A stretch of 5,157 nt of DNA from Desulfovibrio sp. (GTDB lineage: Bacteria; Desulfobacterota; Desulfovibrionia; Desulfovibrionales; Desulfovibrionaceae): assembly GCA_031255035.1 (NCBI GenBank), contig JAIRTI010000270.1:1-5157 (forward strand), written 5' to 3'. Positions within the stretch are counted from its first letter, which is position 1. Each line of letters begins with the position of its first letter. The notes beneath the pieces were generated by a model, which ran no database searches, was not told the DNA's origin, and was given only the letters and a program-made list of their open reading frames with translations. This document shows, piece after piece, positions 1 through 4,971 of this stretch. A program made the translations under genes and the position numbers.

Positions 1-134
1 ACTCCGTCGAATCCACCCAGCTTGCCGACTCCAGAGTGGAATACTACGGCAAGGGCGTGCTTGCGGACAAGCAGCGCCAAGGCTGGCTGTCGCGTCTGCT
101 CGACAACGTCTGGCCTTTCGAGGGGAAGCGCTGA
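1..134 (+). CDS. flgH: Flagellar basal-body L-ring protein FlgH, C-terminal end (5' truncated by window)
   Basis: This is the last 43 codons of a plus-strand gene, read in the frame beginning at base 3 and ending with TGA at 132-134. The visible residues include ADSRVEYYGKGV, then ADKQRQGWLSRLLDNVWPF, then EGKR. The pattern LADSR(V/I)EY-GxG, a K/Q-rich stretch, GWL-R-LD and a terminal WPF is what I recognise as the FlgH C-terminus (E. coli FlgH ends in a related LADARIEYSGNG...GWLQRF segment). FlgH is an outer-membrane lipoprotein that forms the L-ring around the flagellar rod. The signal peptide and lipobox lie outside the window. The protein appears to run four residues (EGKR) past the usual WPF end, and those codons plus the stop lie in the left arm of repeat B. 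In related genomes flgI (P-ring) usually follows flgH; here repeats and a convergent operon follow instead. The family call is fairly secure, but only a short piece is visible. Confidence 0.8.
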   Translation, partial: SVESTQLADSRVEYYGKGVLADKQRQGWLSRLLDNVWPFEGKR

Positions 135-226
135 TTTTTCGTTTTGGCGTCGTTGCCGCGGCTTTTTCGAAGGGGGGCAGGACCAAAGAGTCCAGCTCCC
201 CTTCAAAAAAGCCTTGCGTCTGGCCA
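124..226 (+). repeat. Repeat B, copy 1: long palindromic repeat, right outer arm degenerate
   Basis: This segment matches the reverse complement of 4972-5095 at about 90% over ~104 bases, by hand alignment with about 9 substitutions and one indel. It begins in the last codons of flgH. The core is a 24-bp hairpin: 160-183 pairs with 190-213 (21 Watson-Crick pairs, one G-T, two mismatches) around a 6-base loop. In the other copy a second, outer stem starting GGAA-CGCTGATTTTT encloses this core. Here the left outer arm is intact (124-148), but the matching right arm is lost after about 226. A long GC-rich hairpin here could stop transcription arriving from either side, but no T-run follows the stem, so a classical intrinsic terminator is not supported. 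It may be a REP/MITE-like non-autonomous element; that is inference. Confidence 0.85.
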
Positions 227-389
227 GCAATTCTAATTTTGTCGAAGCCAATTTGATCGCATGTGGGCTCTGCCCACAGCGCCAGGCCGCCGGCCCCAGC
301 TTCGTACCTGGACCTGGCGATTGGGTGACGGGAGTGTTGCCATGTTGATACGTGTCGCCGGAACCCAAACTGAGGGGGTCCGGGGGAAA
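227..389. other. Gene-free spacer between repeat B copy 1 and the phosphatase gene
   Basis: I see no gene with a ribosome binding site or a recognisable protein here. The spacer separates two convergent transcription units (flgH on plus, the xdhC operon on minus). It holds a perfect 7-bp hairpin (262-278) and a weaker 7-bp pairing of 280-286 with 313-319 across a 26-base loop. The right edge runs into the 23-bp palindrome at 380-402. The first part (about 227-260) is visibly more AT-rich than the surrounding sequence. Confidence 0.6.
262..278 (-). repeat. Small hairpin with GGGC-AGA-GCCC core
   Basis: TGTGGGC at 262-268 pairs perfectly with GCCCACA at 272-278 around a 3-base loop. Read on the minus strand the core is GGGC-AGA-GCCC, the same core as the hairpin of repeat C at 4839-4855, so this may be a relative of that repeat. 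No T-run follows on either strand, so a terminator role is only possible. Confidence 0.55.
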
Positions 390-402
390 TCATTTCCCCC
401 GG
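380..402. repeat. 23-bp near-perfect palindrome containing the phosphatase stop codon
   Basis: The arms CCGGGGGAAAT (380-390) and ATTTCCCCCGG (392-402) are perfectly complementary around the single central base 391. The minus-strand stop TGA of the phosphatase gene (bases 392-390) is at its exact centre. Next to it, 409-425 forms a second hairpin inside repeat A copy 1. Together they could fold as a tandem stem at the 3' end of the operon transcript, but no T-run follows. Confidence 0.8.
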
Positions 403-1007
403 CGGGGTCCGGGGCAGCGCCCCGGCCGCCGGAGGCATTGCCTTTCACAGTTGGCGAGCAGAGTCAGCGCGGCCGGGGGCTGGGGGATGGTGAAAAGTTC
501 GGCCAGAGGCAGGCCGCGCGCATGCGAGAGGATCACCCGGTTGACCGCCTGATGGGCCACCAGCAGCACGGTCCGGCCCGCCGTCTGGCGGCGGATGGCG
601 GCAAAGGCGGGCAGGACGCGGGCCGCCAGATCCGCGAAGCTTTCGCCGCCGGGCGCCGGGGTGTTCAGCATGTCGCGGCCCCTGGCCTCCCAGGCATCGG
701 GAAAGGCGGCCAGGATGGAGCGCTTGTCCATGCCCTCCCACCGCCCAAGCGAGATTTCACGCAGATCAGGCGCCTCTGTCAGGGATGACACGTTGGCCGC
801 GTTGCCCGAGAGGACAATTTCCGCTGTCTGCCGGCTGCGCCGCAACGGGCTGCAAAAGGCCAGATCAAAGGTGACGGCGCTCAACTCCCGGCTTCTGCGC
901 TCGGCTTGGGCGACGCCCTCGGGCAGGAGAGGAACATCGGCCTGCCCCAGCAAAAGCCCCTCCGGAGCCGCCGTGCCGTGGCGCATCAGGTAAAGCGCGC
1001 CGCTCAC
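390..1007 (-). CDS. Histidine phosphatase family protein (phosphoglycerate mutase-like, CobC-type)
   Basis: The 205-residue product carries the branch-1 histidine phosphatase signature. LMRHG at 7-11 gives Arg9 and the phospho-acceptor His10. GQADVPLLPEG at 21-31 is the following conserved loop. CSPLRRSRQTAE at 52-63 gives the phosphate-binding Arg, EISLGRWEG at 84-92 holds the acidic and W-E-G motif, and VAHQAVNR at 150-157 gives the second catalytic His152. The overall form recalls alpha-ribazole phosphatase (CobC), but no cobalamin genes are nearby and the substrate is unknown. I chose the GTG start at 1007: it overlaps the preceding gene's stop as GTGA and has GGGAG eight bases upstream. 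A GTG at 1037 in the same frame would add ten residues but is less well placed. From residue ~184 onward the C-terminus (ANCERQCLRRPGRCPG...) is encoded by repeat A and ends in the adjoining palindrome, so the native tail has probably been replaced. All catalytic motifs lie before this point. It is the third gene of the xdhC operon. Confidence 0.88.
   Translation of the reverse strand: MSGALYLMRHGTAAPEGLLLGQADVPLLPEGVAQAERRSRELSAVTFDLAFCSPLRRSRQTAEIVLSGNAANVSSLTEAPDLREISLGRWEGMDKRSILAAFPDAWEARGRDMLNTPAPGGESFADLAARVLPAFAAIRRQTAGRTVLLVAHQAVNRVILSHARGLPLAELFTIPQPPAALTLLANCERQCLRRPGRCPGPRRGK
406..457 (+). repeat. Repeat A, copy 1 (52 bp), overlapping the 3' end of the phosphatase gene
   Basis: This 52-base segment matches 4759-4810 at 49 of 52 positions in the same orientation. 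It contains the hairpin CCGGGGC-AGC-GCCCCGG (409-425) and ends with CACAGTTGGCGA. Copy 1 is read as coding sequence by the minus-strand phosphatase gene, while copy 2 is non-coding. That indicates repeat DNA joined to the gene end rather than a conserved protein segment. Confidence 0.85.
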
Positions 1008-1020
1008 GGAGAAAACTCCC
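1004..1020 (-). promoter_or_regulatory. GTGA stop/start overlap with GGGAG ribosome binding site for the phosphatase
   Basis: On the minus strand GGGAG (1020-1016) is followed eight bases later by GTGA (1007-1004). This holds both the GTG start of the phosphatase and the TGA stop of the MocA-HD gene. It is a typical translational-coupling junction and is the reason for choosing 1007 as the start. Confidence 0.7.
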
Positions 1021-2440
1021 GGAACATGGCCCGGCACATCCCCTCAAGCGCGTGCGGCGGTTCGCCCGAGGGGCTTGCGACCAGAACTTCGGGGTCCGCG
1101 CCGCCGGCCTCGGCGAACCAGTTGCGGACCTCGCCCGCGATGGCCTCGCGCCTGTCGATCACGGCATGGGCGTACGCGTCATCGGGAAAGCGGCCCTTGA
1201 CGCCTTCAAAGCGCGCGGCCAGCGGCACCTGGGTGTCGTGGTAGAAAAACTTGTCGGCCAGATAAACGGCGGCGCAGGCGTGCAGCAGTTCCCGGCTGTG
1301 CCCGGCATAGCGGTCGGCTTCAATCTCCCGGTTTTCCAGCGTCTCCGGCTGGTCGCGCAGGGGGATTCCCATGGAGGCCAGCAGCGGATCCGGCAAAGCG
1401 GTATGCGCCCCAACCACAAGAGCCAGATCTTTTTTGCCCCAGGCTTCAAGACGCTGCCAGGCCGCTCTTGCGTGCCGTTTTTCGCGCCGGGCCACATCGT
1501 GCAGCAGGCCGCCGCACAGCGCCAGGGCCGGGTCCGCGATTTTTCCGGCCCGGCCGACAGCCAGACACAGACGCAGCGCGCCAAGGCCGACGGCCACGCT
1601 GTGGCGTTTTTTTTCATGATTCAGGTCCGCATGCCGCAGCCACTGCGCGGCCTCTTCCGGCAGCATGGCGCGGCGCTCCCCGGTCGCCTGAAGAAAAGCG
1701 CCGGCGGCCGGCATATCATCCGGCGTATCCAGGTCCGAAAGCAAGCCCGCGTCAGGCAGAGGCAGGACATAGGTCGGCCCTCCCCCCGAAGACGGAAGGC
1801 GGATGAGCGCAAAGGAATAGCTCTCCCCCGGCGGGGGCCGGAGCGTGTCGCCTTCGGGCGCGTCCCCGGCCAGGAAGGTCGCGGCCGCCGCCGGGCTCAG
1901 ACGCCGGGAGAGCAGGGCCCGCAGTCCGCCATCGGGGGCCTTTTCGGGCAGAGACGAGGCCAGGGCCGCGCCCAGAAGCGGCGGGTGCCCGAGGCGGCCC
2001 CCGTAAGCCGGTATGATGGCGGCCCCGCTTCTTTCGGCCGGGTCAAGACGTTCCCAGGCCGCAGCCAGGGCGGCGGCGCTTTGAGGCGCGACAAGAGCGG
2101 CGTCGACCGGCAGCAGGAACAGGGCTTCCGGAGGCTCACGCTTGTCCGCGAAAAGCGCCGCCGCTCCGGCCCGGATCGAGCTGTACATGCCGCGTTCAAA
2201 ATCCCGGTTGCGGCAGACCGCGAGGCCAAGGCGGCCGGCCTCGGCCTCCACGTCCGTGGCGTCGTGCCCCGTCACCACCAGAGCCGCGCGCGCCGTCCGC
2301 GCGCAAATGTCCCGAGCCCGCTCAAGCAGGGAAACGCCGTTTAACGGCAACAGCGCCTTGCTTTTGCCCAGGGTCAAGGACTCCATGCGCGTGGAAAAGC
2401 CCGCCGCGAGGATGGCGGCGGCAAAAGGGACGCCGCTCAT
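1004..2440 (-). CDS. MobA/MocA-like nucleotidyltransferase fused to an HD hydrolase domain
   Basis: The 478-residue product has two parts. Residues ~5-245 form an NTP-transferase domain: LAAGFSTRM at 11-19 with GKSKALL at 25-31 (nucleotide-binding loop), LPVDAALV at 110-117 (the LPxD metal motif), GGRLGHPPLL at 147-156, and SDLDTPDDM at 235-243. This matches molybdenum cofactor cytidylyltransferase (MocA), which uses CTP to make molybdopterin cytosine dinucleotide; a MobA-like GTP preference is not excluded. About 45 extra residues, rich in Gly and Pro, seem to sit between the GHP and DxDTP motifs. Residues ~265-440 form an HD domain with all metal ligands: His280, His314-Asp315, His346 and Asp396, plus YAGHSRELL at 378-386. 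HD domains hydrolyse phosphoesters or nucleotides; its substrate here is unknown. The ATG at 2440 follows the xdhC stop by 10 bases, with GAGG overlapping that stop. An in-frame start at 2662 is rejected because it adds 74 residues inside xdhC. The fusion with HD is the odd feature. Confidence 0.87.
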   Translation of the reverse strand: MSGVPFAAAILAAGFSTRMESLTLGKSKALLPLNGVSLLERARDICARTARAALVVTGHDATDVEAEAGRLGLAVCRNRDFERGMYSSIRAGAAALFADKREPPEALFLLPVDAALVAPQSAAALAAAWERLDPAERSGAAIIPAYGGRLGHPPLLGAALASSLPEKAPDGGLRALLSRRLSPAAAATFLAGDAPEGDTLRPPPGESYSFALIRLPSSGGGPTYVLPLPDAGLLSDLDTPDDMPAAGAFLQATGERRAMLPEEAAQWLRHADLNHEKKRHSVAVGLGALRLCLAVGRAGKIADPALALCGGLLHDVARREKRHARAAWQRLEAWGKKDLALVVGAHTALPDPLLASMGIPLRDQPETLENREIEADRYAGHSRELLHACAAVYLADKFFYHDTQVPLAARFEGVKGRFPDDAYAHAVIDRREAIAGEVRNWFAEAGGADPEVLVASPSGEPPHALEGMCRAMFREFSP

Positions 2441-2453
2441 ATCCCGATCCTCA
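2441..2453 (-). promoter_or_regulatory. Ribosome binding site deciding the MocA-HD start
   Basis: On the minus strand the end of xdhC reads ATGAGGATCGGGATATG. The xdhC stop TGA (2453-2451) overlaps GAGG, which lies eight bases before the ATG at 2440. The arrangement implies translational coupling and fixes the start at 2440 rather than at the far upstream in-frame ATG. Confidence 0.65.
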
Positions 2454-3668
2454 TGCCCCGGTTCCGGAAAACTTTTTCGCCGCCGCGCCGCTTTCTTTTG
2501 TGTAGTCCTTGCCATTCCTGGCGCTGGCCCGCCAGGCGATAAGCTCCGCCACGATGCTGATGGCGATTTCCCTGAGCGTCCGCGCGCTGATGTCAAAGCC
2601 GACAGGGGAAGAGACCGCGGCGAGGCGGCTGGCCGGAACGCCCTGTTTTTCCAGATTGGCATAGACCAGCGCCCGCTTCCTCTCGCTGCCGATCATGCCG
2701 AGGTATCCCAGCAGGGGAAAGCCAAGAGAAGCGGCCAGGGCGTCGCGATCATGGGTATGGCCTCTGGTGAGGATGACGACCCCGTCGGACGGGCCCGGAT
2801 CGAAACGCGCCAGCAAGGCGGCGCAGTCGCGCTCGCCAAGGGAGGGCGCGAGTTCCACGCTCGCCGTGGGGAAGCGCGCCGGCGACGCGAATTCGGGCCT
2901 GTCGTCCGTGACCGTCACGTGAAAATCAACGCTGAAGGCCAGATCCGCCAGTTCGCGGCTGACGTGTCCGCAGCCGAAAATAAAAAGCCGGAAGGGACGC
3001 GGGAAAGGCTCCAGCAGGTACTCAAAACCCTCATGGGCAAGGAGTTGGGGCTGATCGTCCGCGCAGACTCCGGCCCGGTCCAGGAGTTCGGCCGGCAGGC
3101 GGGCGCCGGGCGGCATCAGGCTCAGGCTTTCAGGCAGGACGATAAAGCGCTCAACCCTGGCCCGGCGCAGTTTCCCGGCTTGGCAACGCACTTCGCCATG
3201 GCCGCCTTCAAGCGGCGTGGCCTCGGTGTCGTGCCTAAAACAGCCCACCAGGGTGAAGGGCTGCCCGGCCCGCTCGGCCTCGCGGCCGGCCGCGAACACG
3301 GCCCGCGCCAGAGGCGCGTCCGGCAGATGCTCCAAAAGCAGAGACAGACTCCCGCCGCAAACCATGTCGATGTCGGTCACGCCGCTCAGTGTATAGTCAA
3401 TCACGGCCCCGACGCGGCTCGCGGTCCCGACCGGGCCGCCCGCTTCGTCCAGAGCGCGGCCCAGCTTGTGCAGCTCAAGGGCCACGGCAATGGCCTCGGC
3501 TTCGTAGCGGCCGCCGCCGACCGTGCCGTCAATCCGTCCGTCTGGCAGCACCAGCATGCGCGCCCCGGCCGAACGCGGCACCGAGCCGCTGCTCTCCATC
3601 ACGGTCACCAGCACCAGCGGCGTTCCCCGCTCAAGATGTTCCATCACCGTATGACAAAACTGTTTCAT
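2451..3668 (-). CDS. xdhC: XdhC/CoxI-family molybdenum hydroxylase maturation protein
   Basis: The 405-residue product is full length for the XdhC/CoxI family. The N-terminal domain has GSVPRSAGARMLV at 28-40, GTVGGGRYE at 48-56 and MVCGGS at 102-107. A middle linker of about 110 residues follows. The C-terminal Rossmann domain has FIFGCGHVSRELA at 229-241, TDDRPEF at 254-260, TRGHTHDRDA at 301-310, YLGMIGSERKR at 322-332 and SPVGFDISARTLREIAISI at 354-372. In R. capsulatus XdhC binds molybdenum cofactor and promotes its sulfuration and insertion into xanthine dehydrogenase; related proteins serve aldehyde and CO dehydrogenases. The ATG at 3668 has AAGGA six bases upstream (3675-3679). It is the first gene of a three-gene operon, directly followed by the MocA-HD gene, which supports a cytoplasmic role in maturing a molybdenum hydroxylase. 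The target enzyme is not encoded in the window. The tail after residue ~385 (KDYTKESGAAAKKFSGTGA) is lysine-rich and looks disordered. Confidence 0.93.
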   Translation of the reverse strand: MKQFCHTVMEHLERGTPLVLVTVMESSGSVPRSAGARMLVLPDGRIDGTVGGGRYEAEAIAVALELHKLGRALDEAGGPVGTASRVGAVIDYTLSGVTDIDMVCGGSLSLLLEHLPDAPLARAVFAAGREAERAGQPFTLVGCFRHDTEATPLEGGHGEVRCQAGKLRRARVERFIVLPESLSLMPPGARLPAELLDRAGVCADDQPQLLAHEGFEYLLEPFPRPFRLFIFGCGHVSRELADLAFSVDFHVTVTDDRPEFASPARFPTASVELAPSLGERDCAALLARFDPGPSDGVVILTRGHTHDRDALAASLGFPLLGYLGMIGSERKRALVYANLEKQGVPASRLAAVSSPVGFDISARTLREIAISIVAELIAWRASARNGKDYTKESGAAAKKFSGTGA

Positions 3669-3724
3669 AAATCATCCTTTGGGGCCGTTTCCGCCGGTCT
3701 CCGAATGTCCGCGCGCTTCCCGGC

Positions 3725-3748
3725 GCTTCTCATTTAGCTTCTCATTCA
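3725..3748. repeat. Tandem 12-base repeat GCTTCTCATTyA
   Basis: GCTTCTCATTTA (3725-3736) is followed directly by GCTTCTCATTCA (3737-3748), with 11 of 12 bases identical. It lies in the predicted leader of the xdhC transcript and upstream of the DUF362 -10 element. It could be a paired protein-binding site or a chance duplication. Confidence 0.6.
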
Positions 3749-3780
3749 GCTGACACTCGGGTATGCTCGGCCATGCTCCG

Positions 3781-3786
3781 TATAAT
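3781..3786 (+). promoter_or_regulatory. Candidate -10 element (TATAAT) for the DUF362 gene
   Basis: A perfect TATAAT lies about 47 bases before the ATG at 3833. No good -35 hexamer sits at 16-18 bases. The closest TTGACA-like match, CTGACA at 3750-3755, is 25 bases away, too far for a normal sigma-70 promoter. The ATGCTC direct repeats lie between the two, so an activator-dependent promoter is possible. Confidence 0.35.
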
Positions 3787-3811
3787 AATAAGAAGCAAAC
3801 TCTAAAAGCAA
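3782..3811 (-). promoter_or_regulatory. Candidate sigma-70-type promoter for the xdhC operon
   Basis: On the minus strand TTGCTT (3811-3806) is separated by 18 bases from TATTAT (3787-3782); a second, overlapping TATTAT lies at 3790-3785. The predicted transcript would begin near 3775 and have a leader of about 105 bases before the xdhC ATG at 3668. The leader would include both short tandem repeats. Assigned by consensus only. Confidence 0.4.
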
Positions 3812-3832
3812 ATCTTTTCCGCCGGAGGGCAA

Positions 3833-4750
3833 ATGGACAGACGCACTTTTCTGAAATGGCAGATGCAGGGCCTTGCCTGCCTCGGCGCCGCGCCGCTCAT
3901 CGCTTCGATCCGCCCGGCTCTGGCCGACGGCACGCCCGATGTGGCCGTGGCCAAGGGCGGCCCGGCCGCAGCCACGCGCGCGGCCGTGGAAATGCTGGGA
4001 GGTATGGGTCGCTTTGTGAAACCCGGCGGCAAGGTCGTGATCAAACCCAACATGAGCTTTGCCAACAATGTGGAAAGCGCCGTCAACACCCACCCCGAGG
4101 TCGTTCGGGAAGTTCTCGTCATGTGCAAGGAAGCGGGCGCGTCGCGGATTCGCGTGCTCGACCATTCCCTGCAAAACGCCGAACAGTCCCTGACCCTTTC
4201 AGGCATCCGCGACGCCTGCGACGGCGTTGAACCCGGCATCTGCCGCCATTTGCTGAACAGCGGCCAGTACCGCGAGGAAGCGCTCCCCGAAGCCGTTGAA
4301 ATGCGCGGCAACGGCTTCATGCGCGACGTCATTGACGCGGACGTCATCATCGCCTGCCCGGTGGCCAAGAGTCACGGCGGCGCCGGGGTCTCCCTTTCCA
4401 TGAAGGGACAGATGGGCCTGATTCTCGACAGGCGCAGCATGCACTCGCGCTATTCGCTGGACACGGCCATCGTTGATCTGAACACCAGGGTCAGGCCGAC
4501 CCTGGCGGTTATCGACGCCACCCGCGTACTCACCACCGGCGGTCCCGGCGGCCCCGGCAAGGTTATCACCCCCGGCGAAGTCATCGCCTCCGCCGACCCG
4601 GTGGCGGCCGACGCCACGGCCGTGGCCTCCTATGTCTGGTACGACAAAAAAATGCTGCCGAGGCAGGTGGGCCACATCCGCCTCGCCCACGAACGCGGCC
4701 TGGGCCGCATGGATATTGAAAATCTCCTGACGCGCCGGGTGGAACTCTGA
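3833..4750 (+). CDS. Tat-exported DUF362 domain protein
   Basis: The 305-residue product begins with a twin-arginine signal: MDRRTFLKW matches the (S/T)RRxFLK consensus with RR at 3-4. A hydrophobic stretch (about 12-26) follows, with a likely cleavage site after ALA at 29-31. The mature part matches DUF362: VVIKPNMSFAN at 68-78, NTHPEVV at 85-91, IIACPVAKSHGGAGVSLSMKG at 172-192, VIDATRV at 226-232, a TGGPGGPG loop at 235-242 and ASADPVAADA at 252-261. The family's reaction is unknown; some relatives carry ferredoxin-type 4Fe-4S domains, but no CxxCxxC cluster motif is present here. Tat export implies folding, perhaps with a cofactor, before transport to the periplasm. The ATG at 3833 has GGAGGG three bases after which CAA precedes the start. 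It stands alone, divergent from the xdhC operon. Family assignment is confident; function is unknown. Confidence 0.88.
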   Translation: MDRRTFLKWQMQGLACLGAAPLIASIRPALADGTPDVAVAKGGPAAATRAAVEMLGGMGRFVKPGGKVVIKPNMSFANNVESAVNTHPEVVREVLVMCKEAGASRIRVLDHSLQNAEQSLTLSGIRDACDGVEPGICRHLLNSGQYREEALPEAVEMRGNGFMRDVIDADVIIACPVAKSHGGAGVSLSMKGQMGLILDRRSMHSRYSLDTAIVDLNTRVRPTLAVIDATRVLTTGGPGGPGKVITPGEVIASADPVAADATAVASYVWYDKKMLPRQVGHIRLAHERGLGRMDIENLLTRRVEL

Positions 4751-4758
4751 GCCGGCGC

Positions 4759-4810
4759 GGTCCGGGGCTGCGCCCCGGCCGTCGGAGGCATCGCCTTTCA
4801 CAGTTGGCGA
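4759..4810 (+). repeat. Repeat A, copy 2 (52 bp), just after the DUF362 stop
   Basis: It matches 406-457 at 49 of 52 positions in the same orientation and starts eight bases after the DUF362 stop codon. The hairpin CCGGGGC-TGC-GCCCCGG (4762-4778) is retained, and the one change inside it falls in the loop. A role at the transcript's 3' end is possible, but no T-run follows. Confidence 0.85.
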
Positions 4811-4837
4811 ATGGGGGGCCGCAAAAAGGCTCATAAT

Positions 4838-4875
4838 CGGCGGGCAGAGCCCGCCTGTTCCTGTTTCGCGGCAAG
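4838..4875 (+). repeat. Repeat C, copy 1 (38 bp) with GGCGGGC-AGA-GCCCGCC hairpin
   Basis: This 38-base segment matches 5120-5157 at 36 of 38 positions, same orientation. It begins with a perfect 7-bp stem and 3-base loop (4839-4855) followed by CCTGTTTCGCGGCAAG. The full repeat may be longer, since the second copy is cut by the window edge. Confidence 0.85.
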
Positions 4876-4896
4876 GATTCGCGGACAAATCCTTGC
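4871..4896 (+). repeat. 9-bp perfect hairpin
   Basis: GCAAGGATT (4871-4879) pairs perfectly with AATCCTTGC (4888-4896) around an 8-base loop. It overlaps the end of repeat C copy 1, so it may be part of a longer repeat unit. The following sequence, CGAGCGTTTTATG, has a short T4 run seven bases after the stem, which makes it a weak terminator candidate at best. Confidence 0.6.
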
Positions 4897-4971
4897 CGAG
4901 CGTTTTATGTGTGAAATGCTCCAGGGAACCACTGATTTAATATCTAGTTCGTGGAGTGTGGGCAACACCCG

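Larger units (their letters stand above)
3669..3832. promoter_or_regulatory. Divergent promoter region between xdhC operon and DUF362 gene
   Basis: This is 164 bases between two diverging genes. Its core at 3781-3790 (TATAATAATA) is an AT-rich island in otherwise GC-rich DNA and reads as -10-like hexamers on both strands. It also holds a tandem 12-base repeat (3725-3748) and a 10-base-spaced direct repeat of ATGCTC (3763-3768 and 3773-3778). An 8-base palindrome, TCAGCTGA, lies at 3746-3753. No known operator was recognised. Confidence 0.6.

Noticed and set aside
160..213. Intrinsic terminator for flgH in repeat B copy 1
   Set aside because: The hairpin is strong, but no T-run follows the stem on either strand. 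The T-rich stretch right after the flgH stop precedes the hairpin instead.
22..348. Plus-strand open frame across the flgH end and repeat B copy 1
   Set aside because: It is out of frame with the FlgH motifs, crosses a long palindrome and has no family resemblance.
1159..1617. Alternative minus-strand frame starting ATGAAAAAA inside the MocA-HD gene
   Set aside because: It overlaps the HD domain coding region in another frame; the Lys-rich start comes from the A8 run, and the translation (Trp/Cys/Arg-rich) looks like a shadow.
1052..2344. Open frame of about 430 codons on the plus strand opposite the MocA-HD gene
   Set aside because: It is the antisense shadow of a gene with well-conserved motifs; no domain is recognisable and it overlaps the gene completely.
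2142..3737. Open frame of about 531 codons on the plus strand opposite xdhC
   Set aside because: It is antisense to a gene with clear XdhC motifs throughout, has no convincing ribosome binding site and its translation is compositionally odd (Arg/Gln/Ala-rich). Long antisense frames are common in GC-rich genes.
4199..4888. Minus-strand open frame opposite the DUF362 gene and repeat A copy 2
   Set aside because: It begins inside repeat DNA and lies antisense to a well-supported DUF362 gene, with no recognisable protein features.
4921..4945. Possible insertion-sequence end (AGGGAACCACTGATTTAA)
   Set aside because: It faintly resembles the ends of some IS elements, but there is no matching inverted end, no transposase and no target duplication in the window.
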